64,000 nt of DNA from Pholis gunnellus. Taxonomy: Eukaryota; Chordata; Actinopteri; Perciformes; Pholidae. The translations under genes and the position numbers were made by a program. Below the pieces are notes generated by a model, which saw nothing but the letters and a program-made list of their open reading frames with translations, was not told the origin of the DNA and made no database searches. Below are positions 12,929 to 28,199 of the stretch, in pieces. Numbering within the stretch: the first letter of the stretch is position 1; each line of letters opens with the position of its first letter. The stretch lies in NCBI GenBank assembly GCA_910591455.2, contig OU342822.1:17707154-17771153 (forward strand), in the 5' to 3' direction.

Positions 12929-15900
12929 GTAGAGTGTGAACGGACAGAGGGCGTCAAGCCTGAGCACTGGGGACAAATCGGTATCATTTTTCTGTGACTC
13001 TGTTGTTCTTCATCCTTCTGTTTCTCCCCCACTCTCCCCCACTCTCCCCCACACCCCCTGCTCTCTCTGTCTATAGGAACTTTACATTCCTTTTTTTTAC
13101 TTTTCTATCTAGCTATGGTTCACTTCACTGTCTTCACCGCTCCTTCCTCCACTTTCTATACTTTGTTGTCTTTCTTCTGAGGAGGATTTAGACCGTACTC
13201 CAGTGCCATCTGGCCACTTCACACTATTCCAATCGCCCACGTATTTGACATTTTAATCACAGCATTTACATTATATTGCTTTGAACCTGCATTAAGCAAT
13301 TTGATGATGTTGGAGTAATATTGAAAACTCACTGAGTATTAAAAGCCAGACCATATAAAACACCACAGCCTTCCTTTTACGAATTTAATGTTGAATTCAG
13401 AAGCAATAAAATTAACTGTTGCTCAATTCGGTGCTTTCAGCTGCTGCAGTTTAGCTCGGTCTGATGCTGTTTGACCAGTAGCCTTTTGTGGCTAATGTTG
13501 GCTTCAGTGGCTTTATTACAAAAGCAAAACAAGAAGTAGCAAACGTTATATATATATACACATTTTAACAGTCAACTGAACCAGCTCTGTTGCCTCTAGC
13601 AAGACTTAATTGTAATTCCTCTACACCATTATACTATTATAAGTATCGAGAGGCGAAGTCCCTCCCCTTCCGGTGTCCCCCATGGACCTTATTCTGTAAA
13701 AAATGGTGTGTTTTATCCTGTGACTCTTTTTGTGAGTACACAAAACACACAGGCATCGTGGCTTCAGAGAGAGAGGTGTCATATATGCGTCTTTTGGGTG
13801 TTAAGTCATCCTAATAACGTATTTTCAGTCTTATACTTCAATAGTTTTATGACAAAATGAGTCTTTCTTGACGTGCAAAATTATATTTTAAATGGACAAA
13901 CGTGTGTAATTCATGGCACAATTCAAACGGGATCAAATAATTATTTGTCTCTCGCTGTGTACATATTTTTTTCTGAAATAAAGTCAGACGGTGGCTTTAC
14001 CTTCTCCATCGAAGAAAGACAAAAAGCCGCACAAAATGCTACAAAAATAGAGATTTATGACGTTTACGTTTGCTAACATACTAGCCATAAACTCTTGATG
14101 AACCCGTAGGCGTTCTGCCCCCTGCTGGTCAACAATTGCTCAATGCAGCTTTAAAGACAACGACCTCGTTTGTTTTCCATTAGACGATGTCACAATCTCA
14201 GAAGCCCTCGTGCAAACTTGTCCTTCTTTCCTCCCCATGTGACTGTGATTGCGTGTCTCCCCTTGTCTCTGAACCTTCTGAGTGTCTCCTCTGATGTGTT
14301 GTTGTTCATTGGTTCTTCTTAACACATCACATCGATTTGATCAACTGATTATAGTCATCCACACACCAAGCTGTTTGATAAAATAACAGTATTTCTCTGC
14401 ACCTTTCTCTGGGTTGTAGCAGAACATGTGATTTGTTTTGAGGCTCTTCTCTCGCATACTGGTGGTATTGGAGGTTGTATTAGGCCTCATGGGTGTTCAC
14501 AGAGGCACTGCTTAAGATGTGGTGTTTTTTATCTTCCATTGTGCTGTCTGTGGTCCCATCATACTGCATGTGTGAACCACTGCCCTTCAGCTTTGAGAAC
14601 TAGGAGCCTCTCCTGTGTGTGTTACAACACCTGCTTACACCATTTTTGTCGACCTTGGTTAAATCTTAAAAAACACTTGCCTCATAAACACGCCACTTTT
14701 TTAACTTGACATCAAAACACTGCAGCACTTGGTTGCATTTTGTTTTGTATAAATCTAAAACAGTAAGACTAAAAGCACCATTGTGGGCATTAATCATCAA
14801 GCGAACTTGTACATTAGTCCCAGAGGAACCACTTACAGTAAAAAATACACGATCAGACATCCACATAAGTCCTGTAAGAGAGAACAGCAATATGCCACAG
14901 GAGATATCTCTGAAGAGGGGGAAACAAGAAAATAATTCTCTTGCTCTCTTCACAGATATCTCCCAAGAAAGTCCGGTCTTCCGAAACGCCGTTGCCCAAA
15001 GTATGACTTCCTCTTCCCTTCTGTTTTTAACCTCCCCTCCCTTCCTTTTTTTTTTCAATTTTTTTCTTCTGTTGGTCGCTCTCACACAGCCACAACTCCG
15101 TTGTTTTTTTTGTTTCCACATCTCTCCTCCGCTGCCTGCTGCCATGCATTCAGGTGGAGGTGGTGTGTCAGCAGGAGCAGCGAGAGACGCTGAGAATGAC
15201 TCCACACATGACATAACTACATCGCTCTGCCAAGTCTTTTCTTAGGCCTCATCTCCACTCTCCTTTTGTTTCGTTTCGCATGAGCCTCCCCAGAAATGAC
15301 GAGATTAAAACTGTAGCGGCATGTTCCCTTGGTTCTCCCCTCTTTTGCTATGGAGCGCCTTTGATAATGATGATGATAATCATGATGATGATAATGGTGA
15401 TGGTGATGATGATGATGGGTGCTGAGATGTGAAGTGCATGTTGCCATGACAGCTGATTCTGCTCTGCTGGAGGCCACTCTGTGGAATTTAGGTCAGAAAG
15501 GGTCCGCATGTGTTAGAAGAACCCCTGCTGATCCACCTCTTGATCCGACCCAAACCAGACTAGTCCAGCTCTCCTCCTCTCACCTGTCCTGTCCTCTCCT
15601 CTCCTCCTCTCCTCTCTCCTGTCCTCTCCTGTCCTCTCCTCTCTCCTGTCCTGTTCTGCCCTGTCCTCTCCTCTCCACTTTTCTTCTCCTGTCCTCTCTT
15701 CCCCTCCTCTCTTCTCCTCTCTCCTTTCCTGTCCTGTCCTTATATCCTCTCCTCTCTCCTCTCCTCCCCTCTGCTTCTGTCTTCCTCTCTCCTCTCCTTC
15801 TTTCTCCTGTCCTGTCCTGTCCTGTCCTGTCCTGTCTTGTCCTCTCCTCCTCTCTCCTGTTCTGTCTTCTCATCCTCTTTATTCTTCTCTCCTCTACTAC

Positions 15901-15992
15901 TTGGATACAGGGATAGGAATCACAAACATAAGATCTCTGAACTGGATTAAAATCACTGTATTTATACTGTATCACAGTATTTAGTTGCTTCT

Positions 15993-16034
<42 letters not shown>

Positions 16035-19000
16035 CCTGACTCCCAAGGTGGGCTGGGTTATTTATAGTGTCTCATCGATGGCCTGATATCCTTCCCTCCT
16101 GGTTGCTCTGACACTTGATTGACATGAGGCTTCCTCTGCTTGGCAGACTCCTCCAGCTCTGTCTACGAAGTGTGTGTTTGTGTTTGCGTGTGTGTTTGTG
16201 TTTGTGTGTGTATGTGTGTGTGTGCGTCTGTGCACACGCCAGGTGAGCATGGATGAAGCGGCCTCCAGTCTGGCAGACCTCCAGTGCTGTCCTCTCCAAA
16301 CAGCACGGAGGGACAGAATACAGTAAAAGGTCAACATGGCGTGTGTGCATGTTTGTCTCTCTCTGCGTGCGTCAACATGTATTCTCCGAGTGTGCGTATG
16401 CGTGTGTGTGTGTGCGGTTTAGAGAGGCTGGCGTGGTCATGATGCTGAAATAACTACTACCCCTGCCCTCTGGCTTGTGCGCTCATCGTTTATTCACAAG
16501 GCTTGTAGCCTCGTTGTCAGACTGCTCATCTCAGCTGAGCATTAGTGTTGCTTAAAGCCTTGGCTCTCATCTCCTTTCTCTCTCCCCTCCTTCCTCCTCA
16601 ACCACCAGCCCTCAGCACGCATGCTAATCCAGAAGTATAGGCTAACACCATGCCCTAACAGCATTTCCATGTTTAAAACATTGTGCTTGTAAAGCTTCTG
16701 CAGTCTGACAACTTGAAGTGCGGCGGTGCATGAGTAAGAGCGCCGTAACTATCTCCGTGGGAAACGTCTTCATTTCGATGTTGCACTTCTTGTTTTGATG
16801 TTGACGCTCATGGTTCGTGAACGTGGGCGGGCTGTCGTGTGACGCAAGGCTACATGTGTGTTAATGTGATGCATTCATTAGCGCCGGCTGGGGCAGAGCC
16901 GTGGCCATTATTAATGGCAGACTCATGTTGCACCTTGACTTTGACACCTCTCAAATTGCCGACTCCCATGGAGCCGAGGAAGTAATTTACCATGATGGTG
17001 TGTGTATGTGTGTGTGTGTTTGTTAATGGGTATGTACAGTGTGTCTTGGCATGCACGTGTGTGTCTTTGTGCAGGTGTGTGCTTACGCCTGCTAATGCTA
17101 ATCTCCTTGTTTTCCTCTGAGCCAGTTCTTGTAAGTGAAAAAGGTGACACATGCAAAAGCAAAAGAAGTTTAGTGGGAGCAGCTTCTTCTCTCGGTGGTT
17201 TGCTGCCTCACTTCACAGGATACCACTTATTGTGTCATTTGCATTTAGATTTGGGGCTTTTTGGAAGGTGCAGAGAAACTTACGACGAGATTTATTCCCT
17301 AAATAACAAATACTGCAGTGAATTAGCAGTGTTTAGAGAATGGGGTTAGAGCCATAATAACCTGACAATAACTGTGACAAAATAAGGTGCTCAAGAAAGA
17401 AGCAGCGCGCCGTGCCTGCAGTGAATTAATAACATCATTGTTATAATGGGATTCTTTTTAAACACTAGCAGTAAAGTTTATATCCTTTACACAAGGTCAG
17501 GGCAGCGGTAAACGTGGCCAACTCACACAGAAAGACAGTAATATACTGAGTTATGAAGTAGTAGCCAATGAAGTTATAGTCCACCTGAATACATGTATAT
17601 TGGTGTCAGTGTGCTGCCAAATGGGTAAAAGAATAAAAAGAGAAATGCTCATTTATCCTATCGCATGTTTTATTCGAAGGCAATTTAAATTCTTTGTCTT
17701 GATCCCATGGTTATCAAACAGCCCCCGAGACATAGACATCAGCATCAGTAAGCCAGTTAGAGAGAGAAACATAATTTATAAGGATTTAAAGACCATCATG
17801 AGACCAACTCAAAGTTTATCCTTCTTAATCCCACAGTAGCTGTAGAAGAGAGATGAACCTGGAGGTATCACAGGAATAATTTATGCTCTTCGTGTTTTAA
17901 AGGTAGTTATTCATCTCTAATACCTTCCTCAAATATCATGTTCCTCTCCTGGATAAAGATCAAATCCCCCCCTCCCTTCGGTCTTTTACAGCGAACACAG
18001 CACTGGCTGCTTCTTTTTTTCAAAAAATATAATGAACATCATTTTCATCTTGAATTATATGCCGTTTGACGCTTACAGTGGGGCTGCGTAATAATGTCAA
18101 TTTCAGTCTGGCGGCATGTGGGTGGGAAGTTAATGTGATAGTAGTTTAATGGCCTTGAGTTGATCCACAGGTTTTCCTCAAGCGAATCAGATAAGAGCAG
18201 TGAGGAATGGAGACATTCGAACGCAGCTGTGACAAAATCACATGTGAGAATAACATTACAGACAGAATGGATCCTGGCCAATTAAAGCTGCCTTCAGATA
18301 ATATCTTTAAAGCAACATCTAGGTTTCTGATTCTCAGCATGGACTGTATATGTGGACGTGGTCGTCATGATGTCACCCGTTGGTTTGTTTACTGCAGTTT
18401 TGAAGCCTCGAGTTCTGCATTTTGGCCGTCGCCATCTTGTTTTTTCTTTGCAACCAGTGAACGGAAGTGACCGTATTTGAACTGCGGAGGAGTGATACGG
18501 CTCTGGTAACGGCCTGTCAATCACAAGCTAACCCCGCCCTGAAGCAGACTCTGCTTTATGGTCTGTTTGACTCTAAATGGACCATCATTTACTAAATGTA
18601 CCTCATTCTGTATTGAAGAAGACTTAAAACTAGCTATTGAGACCATAAACTCATGTTTACAATGTCTACTGAGGTAATAAATCAAGAGAGAAGTAGAGTC
18701 ATTTTCTCATAGACTTCTATACAATCTGAATTATTTTTGCCACCAGAGGAGTCGCCCCCTGCTGTTTAAGGCACTTCAGCATTGGCTTCACTTTTCAGAG
18801 CCGGAGGGGAAGATGGCACTAAGGATGATGTTGCTTGTTGCTTGAGTCAGGAGGGTGTTGTTTGCTGCTGCAGGCGCTGCAGGAAGGGGACCATGTGGCG
18901 AGTGAGAGTACGACGTGCATGGTGTGAACTTCACAACATCTACGCATGTACTTGTTGAGGTCCATGCATATGAATCAGAAATGTGCATGATGATATTTTC

Positions 19001-22000
19001 TGTAATAAAGAGGTAGAAATCCTCCCCTGGATGGACACATACAGTACAGACACATAAACATGTGATTGAGCAGTGCATTCCAGGAGTTATTACACAATGA
19101 AGATGTGCTTCTTCCCTCCAGCCTGCCTTCTCTTCTCCTGTTTGTGATTTCTTGCATTTCCCCAAATGGCTGCTGACAACCTCCAGAGTACATGCCTAAA
19201 CTTCTTGCATTCAGCTGCGGGTTACATGTACTGTAGGTAGTGTAGGTGGAGAGAGCTCGCTGATATTTTGGGTAGCTGAACATCTCTGCGCTGTCAAGCC
19301 CACTATAGCTGCACTGAAAATATCTCATCCTTACATCACACTGGAGGAAGAAATAATGCAACAAAATGCGCCCAGAATGGTGAGAAACACCGCCAGCAGG
19401 CCCGGCTGTTATTTATAAATGTGTCCTGTTGATTTAGGGTTCAGGGTTGATTTGTTCATGTGCTGTTTGAAGAACAGTACATGGTTGCAGATTTACACTT
19501 TTTTACGTTGCGGCTTTGGGGAAAATAACAGTTATGCTGCCAAATATCATGAAATACAGTCTTTTTTTTAACTGTAATCATCCACAAATGTCATATTTAA
19601 GTGACTTAAATGACACTGAATATTCATATATATTGACATTAGACATTTAGTCCAGGTCAGACAAAGCTGTCCCAGTGTGACAGCGAGACAAAGGACTTAA
19701 CTTGCCAAGTATAAGGCACGTGACAATGGGCATGACACGCAGGGTGATAACTGGTACTTTAAATGTCAGTGGGTCAGTGGTAGCAGAGGACCCCCCCCCC
19801 CCCCCCCCCCCCCCCCACCAGCTCTTTGGCAGGTGACAGAGGTGGAAACTCGATCACTGGGTCTCTCGAAAGAGTTGCTGCCGTGGCGCAGACGGCCAGG
19901 CTTCCAGTCCAGGCCGGGGCTGGATGCAGCTGCTACCGGGCAGGGGGGACTTATTATGGCGGGGGGTCGAGGAACAACGGAGATCGGGGCCGGAGCGAGC
20001 AGGAGGGAGACAGGGAAGCTGAGGCCGGAGCGGAGGCAGCTGGTGGGAGCGGTGAAGCCGGAGGAGGCGGTGGTGTTTAAAACCCAGGCGCAGACGATTC
20101 ATAATCAGTCACAGGTGGGGCGCTCGACTGTTTTCTGCTTCTGTTGAGCCAAGACTGCATGCTGGTATGCTGGCTATGCAGATTTGTGTGCGCTACAGGT
20201 CTCCTCTCTCACTGCCAAACACTTAGTATAAAACACATTAGACCAAACAGTGACGGTGCAGGTAAGCAGCTGTTCCATTCAGCATTTATTCTACTCGTTT
20301 TTGTGCCGACCTTAACAGAGACGCTGCGTTCAGAAGGTCACATATTTGACTGCGTTTCTATTTCTGGTGCATTCTTAACACTGAAGTGTGACACACCGTG
20401 AGTTATAGCCGTTCAGAGTGCGGGTTGTTTCTGGAGAGGGCAGGTATGCGCTCTGAGCACTGCATGGCTTGAGTTATTTTGGTAGCTTTGCTGGGTTTGC
20501 TGTATGTATACATATGGAAACGCAGTCTAGAGAGATAGCGTTTCTGATTGAACAGGGTCACCCGGTCTTTGCTTCAGGGGCAGGAATGCAAACTCGTGTC
20601 TTGATTGACTAGATAGAAGTGGGCTATTGCGGTTCTTACATGTGCAAGCAGGGAGCTGCTAATTTGAGTAGGATTTTTAATGCAGTGTGTATTAGTGATA
20701 TTGGGTGAGCTCCAAGGCAAGATGAGTGTCCAGACTGAGAACGAACGAGGTCTAGACAAGTGCTTGGATGTGGAGCAAGTCCAGAATCTCTAGCATGTCC
20801 CCTCGTTACGTGTTGATGTAACCCAAACTTCTGTCAGATTGTATTTGTTGAAATGAGACAGTTGAGTGGCTCCTCCATCACCGTGTAGATACAGGCACAC
20901 ACGTTCATGCACAATGACTGCGGCATTCATTCGACTTCTTAAAGGACAGAAAAGAAAGTCGAAACACTTTGATCGATACGCGTCTAATTTCAAGTTTGAT
21001 TTGAATTTGACTCGATCTTACATTGATTTTGGGATTAAATTGGTCAAAGCAGAAATAGACTTGAAGGAAAATAACTCCTGATTGATGCGTGTCCGCGCAG
21101 GCGCGCGCCCTCGTGCACCCTCGTGCACCCTCGTGCACGCACAAACAGATAGAGAGAGCATCTGTCTTTCTTGGCAGCGAGCTGAAGTGGATGGCATCGA
21201 TTTAGACCTTTCTCATTCCTTCCTCCACTCTGCTCCTCCTCCCTTGCTTTCTCACTTTGTCTCTCTCTCGCGGCTGCCGTTCACAGTCACACTCGGCAAA
21301 TCACCTCTCGCGGAGGCTTTCGGAGCCGCAGTCGGCGGGGGAATTTTGGCCCTCCGCAAACGTGCGTTTGCCAGGGCAGCTCAAAATGTCCTGGCTAACA
21401 ACCATCCATCCTTCAGTGTGTGAATGTGGGTTCGCTTGTTTCTTTTGGAAGAACATTTAGGCTGTGAATTTTAAATAGGGAAGGATTGTTGCAGTAAAAA
21501 CTGATTTGAGACGACTGCCGTGTCATACTTTAACAGTTTGTAATCGTTTGGAAGTGCTTGATCTTCTTGAACACTTTAATACTTTGTGTCCTGTGGAGTT
21601 AGAATAAATATGGAAATTCTTCATGAGGAATAACCCCTTTAGAAGAGGGTCCTCAACAACAATTACACAATATAAGCACAATTAGACAAAACATTTAACA
21701 ATAGAAAAGCATTACTGCATTAAATCTTCTTCTTTTTCTTAATAACAGTAGTTAGAATATTTGCATCCTATTAAAGTGAACCGCTGCATTTAAGAATCAG
21801 CGTCATCGCTGTTAACATAAGCCAGTGAGTCTTTTCTTTGTTTCTCAGTCAGATGATACTTTCCACTTGGTGTGATTTAATGACTGGACCTGCAGTATCC
21901 TCGTGTGGCCAGATAGAAAACTACAACTCACAGTTTAGAGCTTTTCAAATAATATGCCCAATCCAGATGTTCTCCACACGTATGGATGGACTCCCTGCAA

Positions 22001-25000
22001 AGGTCCGTGAAGGTTTAGTTTCTGTCCCACTGTCGTATTGTCGAGTGTTTGAGGGCTCTCTCGCAGACATTTTGAGCCCTTTATGAACACTTTCTGCGAG
22101 TCTGCATTTCTGCAGGCTTCGCCTAAAGGAATTACCCATAATTCATAGCTAAAGACGTGGTTTTCTAGGGGGAAGTGCAAATGCAAACAAAGACTATATT
22201 ACACAGCTTTATTCATCAAACATTTAATTTGAAGCTGTTGTAAGGCAAGAGCCTGGAACACTCAGGGAGTAAAAAAATATAAATAAATACCGACAATTGT
22301 ACATAACATGTTATGACGTCGTCAAGTGCTGTCATTCGTACCATTTCAAGTCCTCTCAGCCTCTCACACTCAAACATTTAACAGGTGACGTCAGTTAAGT
22401 CCCTGAGCGTTCAGGGTTTAAGGCCCAGGGATGGGGCCCTACACTTCCTTTATCCCCGTGAAAGAATATTGAATGACAATTTAGATCTATCTATCAGCAT
22501 TTCAGGCCAGATTAGTGAGCATCATTTTTATTATTTCATAAGCTTCAGCCGGGCTATTTTTACATCTGTTTTTAGGACTGGTTACCAGAGCAGGAAACTC
22601 CTGAAGAAAACTATTTTCATACACTCATACATGCAAAAAATACTATTTAATGAAGTACTTAACAGTTACATTATCTTTTTCATATTTTCGAATGTATCAC
22701 ATGGATTGATCGCTGTATGTAAAAGGCCAAAAGACAGTTCCCACTGTAGAAATTGAAATATTACTCTAGCTAAGTCTTGGCTAACATCTTGTTATTGATT
22801 TCCGTTCGTACTGCAGGACCTTTACTGTTTTTATCTATTTTTTTTTACACAAACAATATCAAGCTGTGAGTCAGTGACAGACTAAGACGTTTATTTATGC
22901 TAGCTGCTCTGTGAGGCTGCACTGAGCCACTGTGGTGCTTCTAGCTCAATGCTAATGCCAGTGAGCTAACATGCTCACAATGACAATGCTTGATTGCTAA
23001 TGTTTAGCAGGTAATACGTTCACCATGTTCACCATTTTAGTTTAGCGTCGTGTTGGCACGCTAACATTTGCAAATCAGCACATAAAGTGGTAAACTTCAC
23101 ATTCGTGTAGATATAAAACGGCTTCAATCTATCGATAGTGACCTTGGCAATTGAAAATGTAACGTATAGGATGAAAGTGTGTGTGTGTGTGTGTGTGTGG
23201 GGGGGGATGAAAACGACAGCAGTGGGATAGAAGTGAGAGGAGAAAAGACAACATGAGAGCGGTCTAATGAGTGGTAAAAGGAGTAGAAAGTGAGCGTTGA
23301 CTGAGATGTGATGTAGAGGCCTATGACTGGCTGACGGGCCTGAGATTAATGAGCGCCGCTGTGTAATTAATCTAAAGCGGGCAGCTGTCTGTTTATTCGT
23401 CTCGAGACTTGACAAGAAGATAACTGAGGGACACCTAATTGATCCCCTCCTCTTCGTCTTGTTGCTCTCCGTCTCCTCTCTCCTTTAGATCAGAAAGTTT
23501 CCTTGACAGTGACGGACTCACTTGGGAAACTCACGTGATTGGTCACAATGGCAAAGACACACTACTGCAGTTTGTTTATTCTACTTATTATATTTCCGAG
23601 CAATTCCTGCTGGCTATGTTTTTGAATCAACATAAATCTGCCAGCGCTTAGAGGGATGAAAAAAAAAAAAATAGAAGGGTGTCCAGGCTTTACTGCGCTA
23701 ATATGCCTAAGGTCGGGGATTTGGTCCGATTGTATGTTTTGTATTTCATTATGCTTCCGCCACTAATCCATTTTGCTGGAAATCATCCCTCGTTCCACGC
23801 GTTGCACCCTGTGTGACTCATGGATCCCGGAGCTTGTAGCTGAGGCTCTACCCAGCGGAGGTCAAAGGTGACTGGGTCACACCGGTCTGAGCTGCCGGCT
23901 CGGGAGCCGTGGGGGTCGGAGGCATCCCGCCGTTTCTCCCAGCGAAGGGGCTCCACAGTCTGCCTTCAGCAGCATGTTGGCACACGATACATTTACCGAT
24001 GCTGTGTACACTGATGCATTAATGCCATTGAACACCACCAGAGGCTTCTACTATTTCCTTGTGTGCTAACCTGTACTAAAAGGTGGAGTTCTTACCCTGG
24101 AGAAATATGCTAATGAGATGTCAAAAATGGGATATAAACTGTTATTTAAATATCCCAACCTCTAACTCGTGAGTTTTGGCTATAACTCACGGTGTGTCAA
24201 GAAGTCAAACTACACAGTATTTAAAAAGACAAAACGGAGATTAAAAATAATTCTGTTGCAGAATTTAGTTTTATTTTCTACCCTGATAATTATCTCGCAA
24301 CCCCTTATGTTCATCATGTGACCAGGGCCGGTACATATCAAGCTGCTCGGAGTAATTTTGGTCTTAAATGTGTCAAAAGCATGTGTTTCTGTCCTTATTG
24401 TCACAATTATGAATAAGTGCCATGAATGAATGCTCCCAAGCATTCAGCTCCTACATTTGTTAAGAGGTCTCTAGTTCCACTTAGGAGTGGCTATGAAATG
24501 ATGGATCCAACAATTATTTATTATATATTATTACATTGCATTATTTATATAAGTGTGAAATATAAAAATAAAACAAAGAAACTACAAATTAAACCGATTC
24601 TAAATATATAAACTTGCCATTAAACCTTTTAATGTAATGTTTTATTTTTAGGTTGACCCTTGTGTTACTCTTATTTTATCACTTAAAACGGTTCACACAG
24701 CCTTTCTTTTGGGTAGTCTTAGTTATGACAAGCTGTGCATGAAGCCGTGATGATTGATGTGACGCTTCCCTGACATGTCAGCGGCTCTGTGCAGGCCTGC
24801 TATTGGCCCTGCTGGAGTGTTGGCATTCTGGGTAGATTTGTAGTCCTTATTTTAAAAACCCTTGACTGGAGCCAGAACACCTAAACGTCAAGCTACTTTT
24901 AGCTTCTTTTATTTAAAGATTCTGTAGCGTCCAAGTGTAAACCTTAAGTTGACACGTGTTTGTGGTCGTATGCACACAGCTCACACCAACACCGCTCGTA

Positions 25001-27668
25001 GGTGAAAGCAAAAAAGGGGTTTTATTGATCCAATTTCCCTCCTACAAGTTGGCTACAACAAATTATTTTCTTCCTAAAAATGCTGTTTTTTTTATCTCGA
25101 CACACTTTAATATTCCGCCGGTTAATCAACAACTCGTTCCACGGCATAATCCACACGACACGGTCGTAAAAACCGTGTATTTCTCACAATAACAACTGAT
25201 AACAACATTTAAAGTAGAAACATTTCTGATTACATTTGTCTCTTACAGATTCTTTGACCTATAGGTTGAAGTTTAGGATAATTTCAGCATGTAATGACAG
25301 TGAATCCTCTTTACCTCCCTTATTATTTTAGTTTCTTATCCCTTTTACAAAGACACAGAAGCATTTTGCTGTAAGATAATCAGCTTTAGCAGATTGATTT
25401 TCAGGTCAGCTTTCATCACTGTGTGTCTTAAGATGGTATCCACCTATTCGTGTACAGCCTCTCCTCCTGTTGAGATGATGGTTATTAGCTACTGTAACTA
25501 ACAGGCAGAAGGATGGCCTGAGGAAACAGGTCAGCTCACAGCCTATTAATCATGGAAACGCTCCAAAATACGCTCCTTGAATAATCCTGTTCGTGTTTGC
25601 GTGGACCTCATCCGTAGTTCGGCTAATAACATGTCAAGAAATTAGCCAAACTGCTCCGTGAAATCCTCCGCTCGGTGGTACAGGTGGGTCAACCCGTCAG
25701 CTTGCGTACTGATCTGAGGTCACATTCGAGTGCGTTTTGAGGTCAGGATTAGTCGTCGTAATTAATAACAGAGATGGGAGATATGTGCCTCAGGGAATCA
25801 TATTACCAGAAGCTTCACTCTACTTTGTCCCTTAATCAGTGAAATTAACAGCCACATCGTTTTTCATTCACGGTTGTTTAATTCACAATGAGTGTGCCGG
25901 TTCAGATGTGAAACGCTGAGTCAGACCAGCAGAGAGCAGCAGAACACAAGACTTTACATGACTACACACAAAACATGGCTGTCGAGGGAAAACAACAGCT
26001 CATTGTGACATTTGGTTTACGCTGAAAAGTGTTGTTACTTTTGGTACAATTACATTTAAACCTGCGTCGGCTTCAAGATGATCCTTTCTTACAAGAAGTG
26101 ATCACTGTTCTGATGAAATAACCTGGTTTTAATTGACACCCTAGAGATCTTAAAACTTGTTTAATTAAGGGCGGGTAATATTCAATATGTTCTTCTTACT
26201 GTCTGCCAGACAAGTCCAATCATCTGCTTGATGTCATCCGATCTGCTTAGAACACAGCACAGCTATATCTAAGGAATTCAGAGCATGTAGGCTGCTGTAT
26301 TAACATCACTGCTTTATCTATTAGCATACAGTATCAGCATTGATTAGTTGTTTGGTGTATCATCACTTTAAACAGTTAATGCAATATGAAAAAACACACA
26401 ATGAAAGCTTGTCTCTAAAGTAAATGAGTGTGTTTCGCCCTTAAAATGGATAAAGACTAACGTTACTTAGATAAAAGGAAAATGTTATTTACATTAAACA
26501 TTATTAGGCATGCAATAACAACTGTAACCTATTTTTTCATTACAGAGAATAAAACGTATTGTATATTTACACTGGCTCTCCTACCAATGACAGCTTATCA
26601 TGTGCTGGAACGTAACACAAACCCAGAGATGCTCACGAGTCATGTTTTCCAAGTCAAGTATCAAGTCACTGTTTGTGCTTCTTAAATGTGACTTGACTCT
26701 AAGTCCCAAGTCCAAATCGCTGCTGTCAACAAATCCCAACAAATGTTGACACTAAACAATACAAATAAGATATTGATACTACAAAGTGTATTATCTATTC
26801 TCCTGTGCAAAAGAGCTTAATTTAGGTTTCACATAATATTATTCAGTTACACCTCTGCACTGGTTTGCACATAAACATGGGCCCTGTTGTGTATTTAGAT
26901 TCATGCTCACATACCTGTGTATCAATCCACAGCTGAAAATAGTCCCCAACAAATGAACCATTTACTCTTGCTTGAGTCATTTTGTTGTTGTTGTTTTTTT
27001 AGAATACAGTGCCCAGCTGTTTCAGGAAAGTAATGAGGCTTTTTCAATATTCATTTTTATATTACAAGATGTACTTTTAGTATCAACCACTAGGCTTGGA
27101 TTATTTGTGAAATAAACAGTAATGGTGGATAGTGACATTAACATTTCAGTGAAGCGGCTGGTTTCTTTTACCACTTCTCTCCACCAGAGAGCGCTAGAAC
27201 ATAAGATAACACCTTTATCTTGCCGCTTACCTGAATCCTGTGAGTTTATCTGTTGAGATCAATGTTATGTTTGCTGTGAATTCATGCATCGTTGTTAAGA
27301 GGCCTCGTCTTACACGGTATCGCCTACATCAAAGAGGAGAGCTCACACAGAACAGTAACGATACACCTTTGCTGTTTCTTTTATCTCCGTGTGAATGATG
27401 GATGTTTCAGTTCAACACAAACAATATCTTCCCTCTTTGTTTATGCATCAGATGTGGTATAGTTGCTGATTAATCAGCAATGCAGGTCATGTTTGGTCCT
27501 CTGCGAGACGCTCGAAGGAGAGTCGTGAGTAGTCTCTTTGTCTGCCGTCTCAAGGGCTCTCCGATATTATCTTTCTCAGACGCAGTGAATAAGCTGCTGT
27601 TCACAAATTGGTCACCGATGCAAAATGATACTGCACTTCAGGAGCAGCGGTGGCGGCAGTAGTAGTAG

Positions 27669-27705
<37 letters not shown>

Positions 27706-27947
27706 TGTGTGTGTGTGGACCCACGTGTGCTTGTCCTCTGCAGTGTGAGTCGTGACAGAGAGATTCACCGAGTGGACGTGGTGCCTGGGATCTTTACACA
27801 TGAAGGGGAAATAGTGCAATGTGGATAAGAAGAAATATTTCTGTTGTACAATATTATATTATAGTAAAAAAAAACACATCATTTCTATGTGGTCGTGTTC
27901 TGGCAGAGCTGAGAGTTGAGAGTGGGCGTGTTGAGTAGGCGATGTTC

Positions 27948-27996
<49 letters not shown>

Positions 27997-28130
27997 TGCG
28001 GGGGTGTGGTAGGTGATGAGCGTTCATGCCTGACTAAAGACTCACGACTGGGAGGAGTTACACATCTGCCTCTGTTGTCGTGCACGTGTGTATTTCTCAG
28101 TCATGGTGTGTACTGTATGTATGTGTGTGC

Positions 28131-28199
<69 letters not shown>

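Noticed and set aside
14666..15245. Two overlapping 180-codon frames on opposite strands
   Set aside because: The mirror-image openness and T-rich/A-rich runs are typical of chance. No recognisable motif in either.
15419..15975. Frames of 165 (+) and 131 (-) codons
   Set aside because: Produced by the pyrimidine tract: Leu/Ser/Pro on one strand and Arg/Glu/Gly on the other.
19833..20147. 104-codon frame in the GC-rich island as a protein gene
   Set aside because: Openness in two frames follows from high GC. No domain and no acceptor on the left because of the C26 run.
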